64,000 bases of DNA from Verrucomicrobiales bacterium. Its GTDB lineage: Bacteria > Verrucomicrobiota > Verrucomicrobiia > Verrucomicrobiales > DEV007. How positions within the stretch are numbered: position 1 is the first letter of the stretch; every line of letters starts with the position of its first letter. Position numbers and translations under genes: made by a program. Under the pieces are notes generated by a model. It saw only the letters and a list, made by a program, of their open reading frames with translations, ran no database searches and had not been told where the DNA came from. The DNA lies in assembly GCA_016795505.1 (NCBI GenBank), contig JAEUHH010000079.1:48765-112764 (forward strand), in the 5' to 3' direction. Below are positions 48,022 to 57,067 of this stretch, piece after piece.

Positions 48022-48324
48022 TCAGGCGAGGGCCTCGACGACTTCGGCGGCGATGGTCTCCCACTCGGAATCGATCCGGGAGGCATCGGATGCTTCGCGG
48101 CGGGCGAGACGATACCAATAGGCGGCATTTTCCAGGTCTCCTTCAATCAAATGCAGGTGGGCATGGATCCAGGACGCGAGGGAGGATGACTCATCCTGCA
48201 CCAGCTCATGAGCCTCATGCCAGCGGCCCCGACGGGCGCACCAAAGGGCTTTCAGCAGATCCGGCAGCTCTTCGGGCGGCTCCGGATCGGCGGCGACCGA
48301 TTGTTTGAAGGATTCCAGGGTCAT
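48022..48324 (-). CDS. Small conserved TPR-like protein (about 100 residues)
   Basis: 100 residues from ATG 48324. Recognisable pattern of a widespread small family of unknown function: LPDLLKALWCARRGRWHEAHELVQ, then WIHAHLHLIEGDLENAAYWY and a C-terminal helix EWETIAAEVVEAL. Two helical hairpins like a minimal TPR. It sits between the two kinase-like genes, 66 bp before the downstream one, suggesting one transcript and perhaps a complex. Confidence 0.8.
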   Translation of the reverse strand: MTLESFKQSVAADPEPPEELPDLLKALWCARRGRWHEAHELVQDESSSLASWIHAHLHLIEGDLENAAYWYRLARREASDASRIDSEWETIAAEVVEALA

Positions 48325-48581
48325 GTGGGTGTTTGAAGGAGGGATCAGTCCATCCGGCAGACGGGGCCGGCCGGAAAGGTGCGCAATCTGAGACAAAAAA
48401 GGGACGGACGGAAGCGGATTCGACAAAAAAATGCCGACGCCCCGTTTCCTTCCGCTCCCTCCTCGCTGATTGCCCGGCTTGGAACGGCTGAGGCGGGGAA
48501 TTTTCCAAAAAAAAGTTCGGCGCCGGCCAGAAATCGCCGGGAGAGCCGGACTTTTCGCGTCCCCGGACGCGGCGGAATGGT

Positions 48582-51143
48582 TCAGAGAGTCGTGGCCGGT
48601 GGCGCGGAATCCGGCGCGGCCCCCTGGGTGAGCAACCACTGGCGCACGCTGGCGGCACGCTCCTGGCAGAGACGGGCGCGCTCGGTGTCGCCGAGATCGT
48701 CGGCGAGCCTGGCGTAGGTCTCAAACAGTGAGGCAAGACGTTCCTTGGCATTCTCCCGCTCGATGCGGGCGATCGCGCCATTGTCGGCTGCGGTCAGGTC
48801 GCTGCGCACGGCTTCGGCCATCTCGACGCCTTTTTCCAAGACCCGCTGGACTGCAGAGGGCTGATCCCGGAGCAGGCTGATGTGGTGCGCCCGCAGTTCC
48901 ACAAGAGCCAGCCGGGCTTCGATGTGACCGGGCTCGGAGGCGAGGGCTTTTTCCAACTGCTCCACGGCCTCGACGGACATGCGGTAGCGATCCTTCCACC
49001 GGGTGTCGGCATCATCGATGCGGGCGAGCCGGGACTGGGCGCGACTCAGGGCCATCGCGGTCTCGATGTGATCGGGACGGCGGCGATGAACCGGCTCGAG
49101 CAGGCGCTGGGCCTCGTTGAGCAATTGCATGGTCTCGCCCACGGGAGCGGCGGAGGCGGCGAAAATCTCTCCCAATTCGGTGTAGATGGTGCCAAGCCGC
49201 ACGCTTTGCCCATCGGTCGGAGCCAGTCCATCGGTGAGCCGGCCGATGGTCTCCAGAGCGGCGGCATAGGCCTCGGCAGCCTGCCGCTGGCGGCCGGTCC
49301 GGGACAGGGTCAGGGCGGTGTGATACTGAAGTTCGGCGAGCATTTCCCGCCAGAGCGTCGCCGTCGGGTCGGCGGAAAGGCGGCCGTCGATCTGGCTGCC
49401 GACCGAGGTGAACAACCGCAGCGCCGCCTCGTGGTCACGGTGCTCGGTCCATTGCCGGCCGAGCCGGAAGTCGATGGCGAGCCGGCGGCGGGCGACTTCG
49501 TCGTCATTCGGCCGCCGCTCAGCCAGCAGCGCGAGGTAGCGCGAGGCTTCGCGCAGGCTGTGGAGCATTTCGTCACCGGGATCCTGCCCGATCAGGGCGA
49601 TGAGGGCCTCGTGGCAGTCAGCGAGCCGGGATTCGCACTCCTGCGCCACGGCCGACCGCGGCGAAGCGGCCTCCCCGGCCAGCACGGCCTCGAACAGACC
49701 GATAGCCTGACGCAGATGCTCATCGGCCTCGCCCGACTGCCCCAGCCGGGTCTCGACGTGGGCGAGGTGATGCAGGTCGCGGGCGCGATCGAGCCGGCGC
49801 GCAGGATCGTCGCCGGCATTACCGAGGCTGGCGAGGATGTAGTCGCGTGTCTTTTGGAGATTCTCCCATTCGATGCTCCCTTCCGCGAGCGGGGCGTCAT
49901 CGCCACCATTCGCAAGGGAGCCGATCTGGTTCAGCACGGCATTGGCGGCCTCGCGGGCACTGCGCAGCTCGTGATCGGTTTGGGAATGCCGACGGTCGAG
50001 GGTTTCGATCTGGTCCTTCTGATGATCCACCACCAGATCCAGTTCCGATGCCCGCTGCTCGTAGTGCTCGCTGCGCTGGAAGTACCGCACCAGCAGCGCC
50101 GACAGCACCAGCAGACCGGCCAAAAACGCCGCCGCCAGCCCCCGCGCCCGGATCACGCGAGCCTGGTGGCGGACTTTCTCCTGGCGTGCCTTTTCTGCCG
50201 CCTCCGCCAAAGTGCGCTGCCACTGAAGCTCCGCCGCCTCGGATGCCAGTTGCCGATCGATCGCGGCGAAGGCCTCGGCCACCTCGCGGAAATCGCAGGG
50301 CCGGTCAGCGGGATCGAGAGCGAGACACCGTTCGACCACCTCACGCCGCAGTTCTCCGGCCCGATCCAGCGACGGAAAAAGCCACTCGACGGCCTTTTCC
50401 CGACGCATCGCTGACGCCAAAGCCAGACGATCCACCGCCACCGGACGCCCCGCCGACTGCGCCAACTCGGCATCGCGGGCTTCCCGAGCCGCCTGACCGC
50501 GGGGCAGCGCCCCAGTGATCAGCCAGAAAGCCAGCGCGCCAAACCGATAGACATCCCAGCGCTCCACCGCGCCATCCTCCCAGGCAGCAGGGTCTTCCAA
50601 CTGCTCCGGCGGAGCAAACCAAGCGGACTCGCCCACCTCCAAGTAATGAATCCGCCCCGCCAGCCCCGGACCGACATCCGCGAGCCGCCCCCGGATCTCC
50701 CCCGCCCCGGTCTCGACGAACACATTGGCCGGATGCAGGTTGCTGTGATGCACCCCGTGCCGATGCAGATGAGCCATCGCCCCGGCCACGTCCAGCAGCA
50801 GCGGCCAGGCCTCATCCTCCCGCACCGCACCCGCCAGCGACGCCAGCGTGGTGTCCGACTCGACCCACGCGTGGGCGATGAAATACGGCGCCCCTCCGAT
50901 CTGATAGCCAATCAGCGGCACCAGTCCCGGATGCGGCGGCACGACAAGCAGCCGGCGGCAATTCCGCCCCAGCCGCTCACGATCGATCGCCAGGGCATTG
51001 AGCCGTTTCAGCGAAAGCCGGCTGCCATTTTCGCAATGCACACGATAGACCTCGCCAATCGGTCCGGCTCCGACAAAATCAGACGATACGACACCAGGAA
51101 GCTGAAAATCGGGGGTCATGCAATCCACGGGATTCCCCGCCAT
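48582..51143 (-). CDS. Second kinase-like membrane protein with TPR-type C-terminus, catalytic Asp missing
   Basis: 853 residues from ATG 51143; ATG 51119 is an alternative. Kinase fold about 20-320: Gly loop GAGPIG, strand-3 Lys (LSLKRLN), HSNLHPAN (133-140) in place of HRDLKPxN, DVG (156-158) for DFG, PPEQL for APE. The catalytic Asp is Asn135 and the following Lys is His. A membrane helix (GLAAAFLAGLLVLSALLV) lies near 335-355, then a coiled coil and TPR-like repeats rich in Arg and Glu. Same architecture as the 45316 protein and probably a distant paralogue. Most likely a pseudokinase with a scaffold role. Confidence 0.85.
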   Translation of the reverse strand: MAGNPVDCMTPDFQLPGVVSSDFVGAGPIGEVYRVHCENGSRLSLKRLNALAIDRERLGRNCRRLLVVPPHPGLVPLIGYQIGGAPYFIAHAWVESDTTLASLAGAVREDEAWPLLLDVAGAMAHLHRHGVHHSNLHPANVFVETGAGEIRGRLADVGPGLAGRIHYLEVGESAWFAPPEQLEDPAAWEDGAVERWDVYRFGALAFWLITGALPRGQAAREARDAELAQSAGRPVAVDRLALASAMRREKAVEWLFPSLDRAGELRREVVERCLALDPADRPCDFREVAEAFAAIDRQLASEAAELQWQRTLAEAAEKARQEKVRHQARVIRARGLAAAFLAGLLVLSALLVRYFQRSEHYEQRASELDLVVDHQKDQIETLDRRHSQTDHELRSAREAANAVLNQIGSLANGGDDAPLAEGSIEWENLQKTRDYILASLGNAGDDPARRLDRARDLHHLAHVETRLGQSGEADEHLRQAIGLFEAVLAGEAASPRSAVAQECESRLADCHEALIALIGQDPGDEMLHSLREASRYLALLAERRPNDDEVARRRLAIDFRLGRQWTEHRDHEAALRLFTSVGSQIDGRLSADPTATLWREMLAELQYHTALTLSRTGRQRQAAEAYAAALETIGRLTDGLAPTDGQSVRLGTIYTELGEIFAASAAPVGETMQLLNEAQRLLEPVHRRRPDHIETAMALSRAQSRLARIDDADTRWKDRYRMSVEAVEQLEKALASEPGHIEARLALVELRAHHISLLRDQPSAVQRVLEKGVEMAEAVRSDLTAADNGAIARIERENAKERLASLFETYARLADDLGDTERARLCQERAASVRQWLLTQGAAPDSAPPATTL

Positions 51144-51402
51144 CGAAAACAGCGAGTTATCATGACAAATACAGAAATTTCCTCAAAATTACAATTCAAA
51201 AATGAAATTTGGCCAAATTTTCTCTTAAAATCCTTTCAGATATGGTTTTTATTGGTCGCTCCTCCGCTTGATCGAGCCTCTTCCATCAAGCGCGGCCATT
51301 GACACGGCGGCGGACTCTCTGAGACTGTCCGACAGGGCTCATCTCATCCACGGATGACCGCCCTCCTGCCCGTTTCGTCCGCCTCCCCGACCCGCTGCCG
51401 CC
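51144..51402. promoter_or_regulatory. A/T-rich divergent promoter region
   Basis: 259 bp between the divergent kinase-like gene and the 51403 gene. About 110 bp (51145-51255) are strikingly A/T-rich for this window, with TTTTAAGAG and AAATTT runs, suiting a promoter for the minus-strand set. No single -35/-10 pair stands out enough to call. Confidence 0.4.
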
Positions 51403-52491
51403 ATGAAAGCCGATTCGCCGCGCCTCACCCTCTGGTCTCGCCATCTCGCCTTGGTGACCGTCACCGCTCTGGCCCTCGGCAGCGCCGCAGCCCAACAGAC
51501 CGACAATACCGCCTTCGACCGTCACCGGGAGGAGATCGAACGCTCCGTCAATCGCGCCCTCGAATACCTCGCCACCAACCAGAATCCCGACGGCACCTAC
51601 GATGATGCCTACGGCCGTTCCACCGGCATTGTCTCCCTCGCCGGGATGGCTTTTCTCTCCGCCGGCCACACGCCCGGCTACGGCCCCTATGCCACGAACA
51701 TCGAGCGCTGCATCGACTACGTCATCGAGAGCCAGCACTACAACGGCCTGCTCGACAAGGGCGACTCCGGGCACGGCCTCATGTATGCCCATAACATCGC
51801 GACCCTCTTCCTCTCCGAGTGCAGCGGCATGGTCGAGCCCGAGAAGCAGGAAAAAATCGACCGCGTCCTCGCCAAGGCTACCAAACTCCTGCTCTCCGCC
51901 CAGGCCGTGCCGAAAAACGAAAGCCATCAGGGAGGCTGGCGTTACAAGCCCGACAGCCGCGACTCCGACCTGTCCTGCAGCGGCTGGGCGCTGATGGCCC
52001 TGCGCTCAGCCAAGCTCAATGGCGCGCCCGTGCCCGATGAAGCCATCAAGTCCGCCGTCGCCTACGTCTTTCGCAATCACGACAAAAACGAGGGCCGCTT
52101 TGGCTACACCGATCCCTGGGGCCACTCCGAGACGCTGACCGGCTGCGGCCTGCTGTGCCTCGAACTGACCGGCCACCACGGCGGCGAGTCGAACTACCGC
52201 GCCGGCGATTACATCCTGAAAAACCGCGAACGCATCATCAACAACGCCCACGAGGCCTACGCGAACTACTACAACGCCCAGGCCATGTTCCAACTCGGCG
52301 GCCGCTGGTGGGAGGAGTATTCCACCTGGATGTACGAGCACTACCTCGGCAAACAAAGCGACAACGGCAGTTGGTCGGAAGGCCGCAACGGTGGCACCTA
52401 CGGCACCGCGATGATGGTCCTCTCCTTCACTGTCCCCTACCGCCAGCTTCCCATCTATCAGCGCGACGAGACGGTCGACGAGGATTCCTGA
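51403..52491 (+). CDS. Secreted prenyltransferase/squalene-oxidase-repeat protein
   Basis: 362 residues. The signal peptide is LALVTVTALALGSAAAQ. The rest resembles the alpha-alpha toroid of terpenoid cyclases and prenyltransferase beta-subunits, with repeats such as ALEYLATNQNPDGTYDD, GWRYKPDSRDSDLSCSGWALMALRSA and MYEHYLGKQSDNGSW. The cyclase DxDD motif is not seen, so it is probably not a triterpene cyclase. Similar exported proteins are frequent in Planctomycetes and Verrucomicrobiota; function unknown. Confidence 0.85.
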   Translation: MKADSPRLTLWSRHLALVTVTALALGSAAAQQTDNTAFDRHREEIERSVNRALEYLATNQNPDGTYDDAYGRSTGIVSLAGMAFLSAGHTPGYGPYATNIERCIDYVIESQHYNGLLDKGDSGHGLMYAHNIATLFLSECSGMVEPEKQEKIDRVLAKATKLLLSAQAVPKNESHQGGWRYKPDSRDSDLSCSGWALMALRSAKLNGAPVPDEAIKSAVAYVFRNHDKNEGRFGYTDPWGHSETLTGCGLLCLELTGHHGGESNYRAGDYILKNRERIINNAHEAYANYYNAQAMFQLGGRWWEEYSTWMYEHYLGKQSDNGSWSEGRNGGTYGTAMMVLSFTVPYRQLPIYQRDETVDEDS

Positions 52492-52560
52492 AATCCGCGC
52501 CCCGGCGCCCTTTCCGGACATCCATTACCCGTCCAGCAGCGTTATCTGGGACAGACACCC

Positions 52561-52779
52561 ATGAAAAAGGACTTCTGGACCTGCAATATCGACCGCCGCG
52601 GACGAATGATGCGCCTCACCGCGGGCCTGTTGCTGCTCGCGGCTGCGGCCGGACTCTGGTGGGGCCTGCAAAGCGCCTTTTGGGCCTCCGGATGCCTCGC
52701 GCTGGGACTTGTGTCCTTGTTCGAAGCCTTTCGCGGCTGGTGCGTGGTCCGGGCTTTCGGACTCAAGACGCCGCTCTGA
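52561..52779 (+). CDS. Small inner-membrane protein (DUF2892-like)
   Basis: 72 residues. Two membrane helices (LTAGLLLLAAAAGLWWGL and FWASGCLALGLVSLFEAF) after a short polar start NIDRRGRMMR, which fits the YgaP-type DUF2892 pattern. These domains often accompany rhodanese or stress proteins; none is adjacent. It starts 69 bp after the previous gene on the same strand. Confidence 0.65.
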   Translation: MKKDFWTCNIDRRGRMMRLTAGLLLLAAAAGLWWGLQSAFWASGCLALGLVSLFEAFRGWCVVRAFGLKTPL

Positions 52780-52811
52780 CCGCCGTCGCGCCCCGCGGAC
52801 GCCACCGCCGG

Positions 52812-53018
52812 TCAGTGCACCCCGCCGAAGCCCCGATTCTGCCGCCACTCGCGGCGGTGATGGAGCATCCAATCGACCAGCGCGGCCTCGAAGCCGATGT
52901 CGCGGCCGGCTTGCTCGCTCTTGATCCACTTGTGCTTCAGGATCTCCTCGCGCTCGGCAAGGAAGGCCTGATACAACGACGAATTTTCCAACAGAGGGTC
53001 GGGGGTGGCCTCAGCCAT
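52812..53018 (-). CDS. Small conserved protein of unknown function
   Basis: 68 residues from ATG 53018. Compact, charged, helical: LYQAFLAEREEILKHKWIKS, EQAGRDIGFEAALVDWMLHHRREWR. I recognise the EREEILKHKWIxSEKAG phrase as a recurrent small bacterial family but cannot name a function. The frame is open for another 530 bp upstream, but that part looks non-coding and contains element copy F. Confidence 0.7.
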   Translation of the reverse strand: MAEATPDPLLENSSLYQAFLAEREEILKHKWIKSEQAGRDIGFEAALVDWMLHHRREWRQNRGFGGVH

Positions 53019-53544
53019 AAACCAGGGGGTATCGAGGGGGGGCGCCAGCGGACCGCCGTGAACAACAACGGTCTGTAACGTGCCTTTTTCGTAACACAGC
53101 GGCACCGAAAAGCAACCACTTCCGCAATTGCGTGATCCACCGGCACCCTGCCCGGAATCCGTGGGGAACTGCCTGTGAATAACCGCGAACAACTTCGCCC
53201 CCGGCTCCCGCCCCATCGCCTGCAAGCCCCGCCCTGCCAAGCCTCCAGCCCCATGCCCTTCTGGCGGCGCCCGGTGAATAACGGGTGAATACCACCGGAA
53301 CAACGGGGTGCAACCGACCCGCCCGGGCGGCAATCCCCCACTTTCCCGACCTGACGGATTCCGATGAGACAGGGTCTGATCGGAGATCGAACCGGGTTGC
53401 ATCGGAATCGCCGCCGCAGGCCGGCGCGGAACGCGCCCCTGCCGAGGTTCGGGCTTGCCTCCGTCCGGGGAGCGGCTTTTATGCAGGGTTGTCTCCGCCC
53501 TCCGGCGGCCCTTTTGTCCAAACCCACCTTTTTCGCGCCGCTGC
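53019..53544. other. 526-bp intergenic region with element copy F
   Basis: Between the small minus-strand gene and gldG. Apart from the palindromic element it holds GGTGAATAACGGGTGAATAC (53271-53290), a near-direct repeat, and GC-rich DNA without a recognisable gene. The gldG promoter should be at its right end. Confidence 0.5.
53358..53408. repeat. Palindromic dispersed element, copy F (intergenic)
   Basis: Two half units: CCGATGAGACAGGGTCTGAT and GATCGAACCGGGTTGCATC, bounded ATTCC and GGAAT. Strong similarity to copy B on the opposite strand. Confidence 0.85.
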
Positions 53545-55062
53545 ATGGCCATCCAGACCGAACATCCCGAGACCTCCGGCTCCGCCTCCGATGGCGACGC
53601 CTCGGCCAGCCGGCTGTGGGAGCGGCTCCGGATCGCGGGCCATGTGGCGCTGCAGGTCTTCCTCGGTCTGGTGATCTTTTTTCAGGTGAATTACCTGAGT
53701 TGCCAGCGCTACCACCGGTGGGACCTGACTCAGGAGCGCAAATACACGCTGTCGGACACGTCGCGGAATTTCCTCTCCCATCTGGACTCCGAGGTGACGC
53801 TCGTGATGGCTTACCTCGGCAGTTCGCCACTCCACGACGACACGAAGAGCCTGCTCTCCGAATACGAGCGCCACGGTGCCGGCCGGGTCCGGGTCGAGGT
53901 GCTGGACCTGAGCCGCAGCCGGCAACGACTGGCCGAGCTGCGCGATCAGCAGGGGCTGGAATTCAACCGCGACTCGATCGCGATCCTCTCGCGTGATCGG
54001 AAGAAGGTCATCGCCGGCGAGGAGTTGGTGATCCGCGACCCGGCCAGCGGACGGATCGCGGCTTTTCGCGGCGAGGAGGTGCTGACCTCGGCCCTGTTGG
54101 AGGTGACGGAGCGGCAGCAGAAGAAAATCTACCTCGTGGTGGGCAAACGCCGGGGCGAAGAGATCCAATCGATCGTCCGGCAACTCACCGACCTGGCCGC
54201 GACCCAGAATGCCCGTGTCGAGATGCTGGCGCTGGAAGGCGCGCCGGCCATCCCGGATGATGCCGATGCGGTGGTGATGGCGGGCAACCAGCAGCCGCTC
54301 ACCGAGCGCGAGGTGGCCCTGCTGGCCGATTTCTGGCACGATCCAGACCGCGAGTCCCAGGGCGGACTGGTGATCTTTCTCGACCCGACGACTGCGGACG
54401 AGGCCCTGAATGCCTTTCTGCGCACCCACGGGGTCGGTCCGGAGAATGACCGGGTCATGTCGGTGGCGAGCATTCCGGGCATGGCTTCGCGAAAAATCGC
54501 CGATGTCCCGGTGGCCCTGCTCGACAATCCCGGCGTGGCGCCTTCGCTGGCCAACCTGACGACCCAACTGGTCGGCCAGACCCAGTCGCTCGCGGTGGAA
54601 TCGGACAGCGATCTGCTGAAGGCGGAGAACATCCACCCGCGCCCGATCATGATGACGGCGCGGAATTTCTGGGGCGAGACGGCCTACCAGAGCGAGGAGA
54701 TCGCCTTCAGCGAAGATCAGGATCACCCCTGGCCGATTTTTCCCGCCGCTTCGGTCGAGCGGGGGCTGCCTGGCGATGCCTCGCTGGAAAAGCCGACATC
54801 GCGCCTCGTGGTGGTGGGCAATGCCAATGTCATCGCGCCGGACGGCAACACGGCCAAGGTGAATGCGGACTTTGCCCTCTCGGCGCTGAATTGGGCACTC
54901 GACCGCGAACAGGTGGCCGGCATCTCTCCCCGTCGGCCGGCAGCCTATGTGCTGCCGGTGAATCCGGCTCAATTCAGCCTGCTGCAGAGTCTGATCATCC
55001 TGTTCCTCCCCGCCCTGGCCCTGACCGCAGCCGGGGCGGTCTGGTATTTCCGCCGCGCCTGA
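53545..55062 (+). CDS. GldG-like ABC-transport auxiliary protein
   Basis: 505 residues from ATG 53545. An N-terminal membrane helix (HVALQVFLGLVIFFQVNYLS), then RWDLTQERKYTLSDTSRNFL, the signature start of GldG/ABC_transp_aux proteins, a long periplasmic domain, and a C-terminal helix (LLQSLIILFLPALALTAAGAVWYF). Normally encoded with an ABC ATPase, a permease (GldA/GldF-like) and a DUF4340 protein; here only DUF4340 follows, 6 bp downstream. Role in Verrucomicrobiota unknown; in Bacteroidetes it supports gliding. Confidence 0.9.
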   Translation: MAIQTEHPETSGSASDGDASASRLWERLRIAGHVALQVFLGLVIFFQVNYLSCQRYHRWDLTQERKYTLSDTSRNFLSHLDSEVTLVMAYLGSSPLHDDTKSLLSEYERHGAGRVRVEVLDLSRSRQRLAELRDQQGLEFNRDSIAILSRDRKKVIAGEELVIRDPASGRIAAFRGEEVLTSALLEVTERQQKKIYLVVGKRRGEEIQSIVRQLTDLAATQNARVEMLALEGAPAIPDDADAVVMAGNQQPLTEREVALLADFWHDPDRESQGGLVIFLDPTTADEALNAFLRTHGVGPENDRVMSVASIPGMASRKIADVPVALLDNPGVAPSLANLTTQLVGQTQSLAVESDSDLLKAENIHPRPIMMTARNFWGETAYQSEEIAFSEDQDHPWPIFPAASVERGLPGDASLEKPTSRLVVVGNANVIAPDGNTAKVNADFALSALNWALDREQVAGISPRRPAAYVLPVNPAQFSLLQSLIILFLPALALTAAGAVWYFRRA

Positions 55063-55068
55063 TCCGCC

Positions 55069-57057
55069 ATGAGACCGCTGACCACCGTCATTCTCTTTGC
55101 CATCAGTGTCGCGCTCGGCGTGACGATCTGGTGGACGGATCGCGAATCCGCCGCCACGGTCGCCGGATCATCCAGCGGCGCCTCGGACGAGGGCAAGGTG
55201 CTCGCCCGGGTGGAGCCGGAGCAACTGTCGAAACTGGTCATCAAGCGCCCCGCCGGCGAGGTGACACTGGAGAAACGAGACGGCTACTGGTATTTCGCCG
55301 CGCCCATCGTCGATCGGGCCGATCCCGAGGGCATGGCTGCCCTGATCGACATTTTGACCCACCTGACGGTACTGGATCAGATCCCGATCGATGAGGTCGG
55401 CAGCCGGGACGAATTGTCCCCCGATGCGCTGGGCCTGACGGCGGAGCAGGTGACTCGGGTGGAATTGACCGAGAGCCCCGCCGATCCGGCCGGCGAGCCG
55501 CGCACCCAGGCCGTGCTGCTGGGTCAGACCACGCCGCTGACGGGATCGATTTACGCCCGCCTGCCCGAGTCGGAGGACCGGCCGGACGTCTATGTGGTCA
55601 ATGGGAGTCCGGGGAAATACCTCGACGATCCCGTGGCCACCCTGCGCGACCGGCATCTGTTCCTCGCACCGGCCGACCAGATCGTGCAGATCACGGTGCG
55701 CACCCCGAAGGGCGACATCGAGATGAAGCGCCGCATCGTGCCGCCGGTGGCGGATTGGACCCTCACGAAACCGCTCCAAACGGCCGCTGATCGCGCCGCC
55801 ATCGAGTCGCTGCTGGCTTCGCTCGCCGGTCTGCGGGTCGAGACGGTCACAGCGAGCGGTGACAAGCCCGCGCCGCCGCCCCGGCCGATTCCCGACGGCA
55901 GTCTGGCGATCGATCTCTGGCGCTACGGCGTCGAATCGCCCCTGACTCTTTTTCTGCGTCCCGCCCCGGACGGCGCCGGCCTGATCCAGGCGACGGTCTC
56001 GGATCGCGAGGCCGTTTTCACCCTGAAAAGCGACCTGCTGGCGACATTGCCCTCCACGCCGGATGGCTTTCGCGATCCTCATCTGGCCCGCCTCTCTCCG
56101 GCATCCGTTTTCGGCATCGCCATCGAGAGCCGCGGCAATCCGCCGGTCGTGCTGAAAACCGCCCGCACCCCCGATGGCGTGCGCTGGTTCTCGCTGCGCA
56201 ACGGGGTCGAGGAGCGCGCCAACGAATCGCAGATCGCCACGCTGCTGAAGGCGCTGAACGAGGAAAAGGTGATCGCCTTTGTGTCGGATTCGCCGGATCG
56301 CCTCGCGGAGTTCAACCTGAGCCCGCCGGCCGTCCAGATCGCCATCAGCCACTACGAACGTCTCCCGGAGACCGCTCCAGACGGTGCCGCAGCCGGCAGC
56401 GGCGGTGAACTCGGCGCGGTGAAAAAGGTGCTGCAACTCGGTTACACGGAGGGAGATGGCACTGGCGACATCCAACACCGGCTTTTCGCCAATTTTGCCG
56501 GCGAGCCCTTCATCCAGGAGATCAGCCCCGGCTTCCGCGAGCAGGTGCCCACTCATCCGCTGAAGTGGAAGGATCTCCGCCTACTCACTTTCAACCCCAT
56601 CAGCCTGCGCCGCATCGAGCGCCGCTCAGGAGGAGCCGACGCCCGCACGCTGGCGCTGGTCTATGACTACCGCCGCGACCACTGGACCGCCACGGAGGCG
56701 GAGACCGATCTGAGTGACCGGGTGAGCCGCGACGCCGCCCGGAAGCTCCGCGAGACGCTCGGCTCGCTGGCCGCAATGCGCTGGCTCACGCCCTCGCCCC
56801 AGGCCTTCCAAGCCATCGAGATGCCCGATGCGGAGTTCGTCATCGTCCTCGAGATCGTGGACCGGGCCACCGGAAAGCCGCGCGAGACGACTCACCAACT
56901 CCGCTTTGCCCGCACCGGCGCCCGGACGCCGCAGGGAGACTTTCTCAGCTATTACGGCCAACTCGACGGATCGCCCGATCTGTTCGAAGTCGATGCGGAG
57001 ACTTACCGACACCTCATCGCACCAGTCATCGGCACCCGGGTCGCCCCGGAGCCCTGA
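55069..57057 (+). CDS. DUF4340-containing envelope protein
   Basis: 662 residues. A single N-terminal helix (TTVILFAISVALGVTIWW), then the DUF4340 pattern repeated along the protein: LSKLVIKRPAGEVTLEKRDGYWYF, IPIDEVGSRDELSPDALGL, DVYVVNGSPGKYLDD and DRLAEFNLSPPAVQIAI. Three or four tandem DUF4340-like units are likely. By family context it works with GldG at the outer face of the inner membrane. Translationally close-coupled (6 bp) to gldG. It converges with ubiE/menG, 10 bp away. Confidence 0.88.
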   Translation: MRPLTTVILFAISVALGVTIWWTDRESAATVAGSSSGASDEGKVLARVEPEQLSKLVIKRPAGEVTLEKRDGYWYFAAPIVDRADPEGMAALIDILTHLTVLDQIPIDEVGSRDELSPDALGLTAEQVTRVELTESPADPAGEPRTQAVLLGQTTPLTGSIYARLPESEDRPDVYVVNGSPGKYLDDPVATLRDRHLFLAPADQIVQITVRTPKGDIEMKRRIVPPVADWTLTKPLQTAADRAAIESLLASLAGLRVETVTASGDKPAPPPRPIPDGSLAIDLWRYGVESPLTLFLRPAPDGAGLIQATVSDREAVFTLKSDLLATLPSTPDGFRDPHLARLSPASVFGIAIESRGNPPVVLKTARTPDGVRWFSLRNGVEERANESQIATLLKALNEEKVIAFVSDSPDRLAEFNLSPPAVQIAISHYERLPETAPDGAAAGSGGELGAVKKVLQLGYTEGDGTGDIQHRLFANFAGEPFIQEISPGFREQVPTHPLKWKDLRLLTFNPISLRRIERRSGGADARTLALVYDYRRDHWTATEAETDLSDRVSRDAARKLRETLGSLAAMRWLTPSPQAFQAIEMPDAEFVIVLEIVDRATGKPRETTHQLRFARTGARTPQGDFLSYYGQLDGSPDLFEVDAETYRHLIAPVIGTRVAPEP

Positions 57058-57067
57058 GCCAGCCCTT

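Noticed and set aside
45184..48189. 1,001-codon plus-strand open frame with Gly/Leu-rich translation
   Set aside because: Antisense to the first kinase-like gene, which has kinase motifs and a membrane helix in the right order.
48882..50414. 510-codon plus-strand open frame
   Set aside because: Antisense to the second kinase-like gene.
53019..53552. Upstream extension of the small gene at 52812
   Set aside because: The extra part contains a copy of the dispersed palindromic element and no family pattern; ATG 53018 gives a compact conserved-looking protein.
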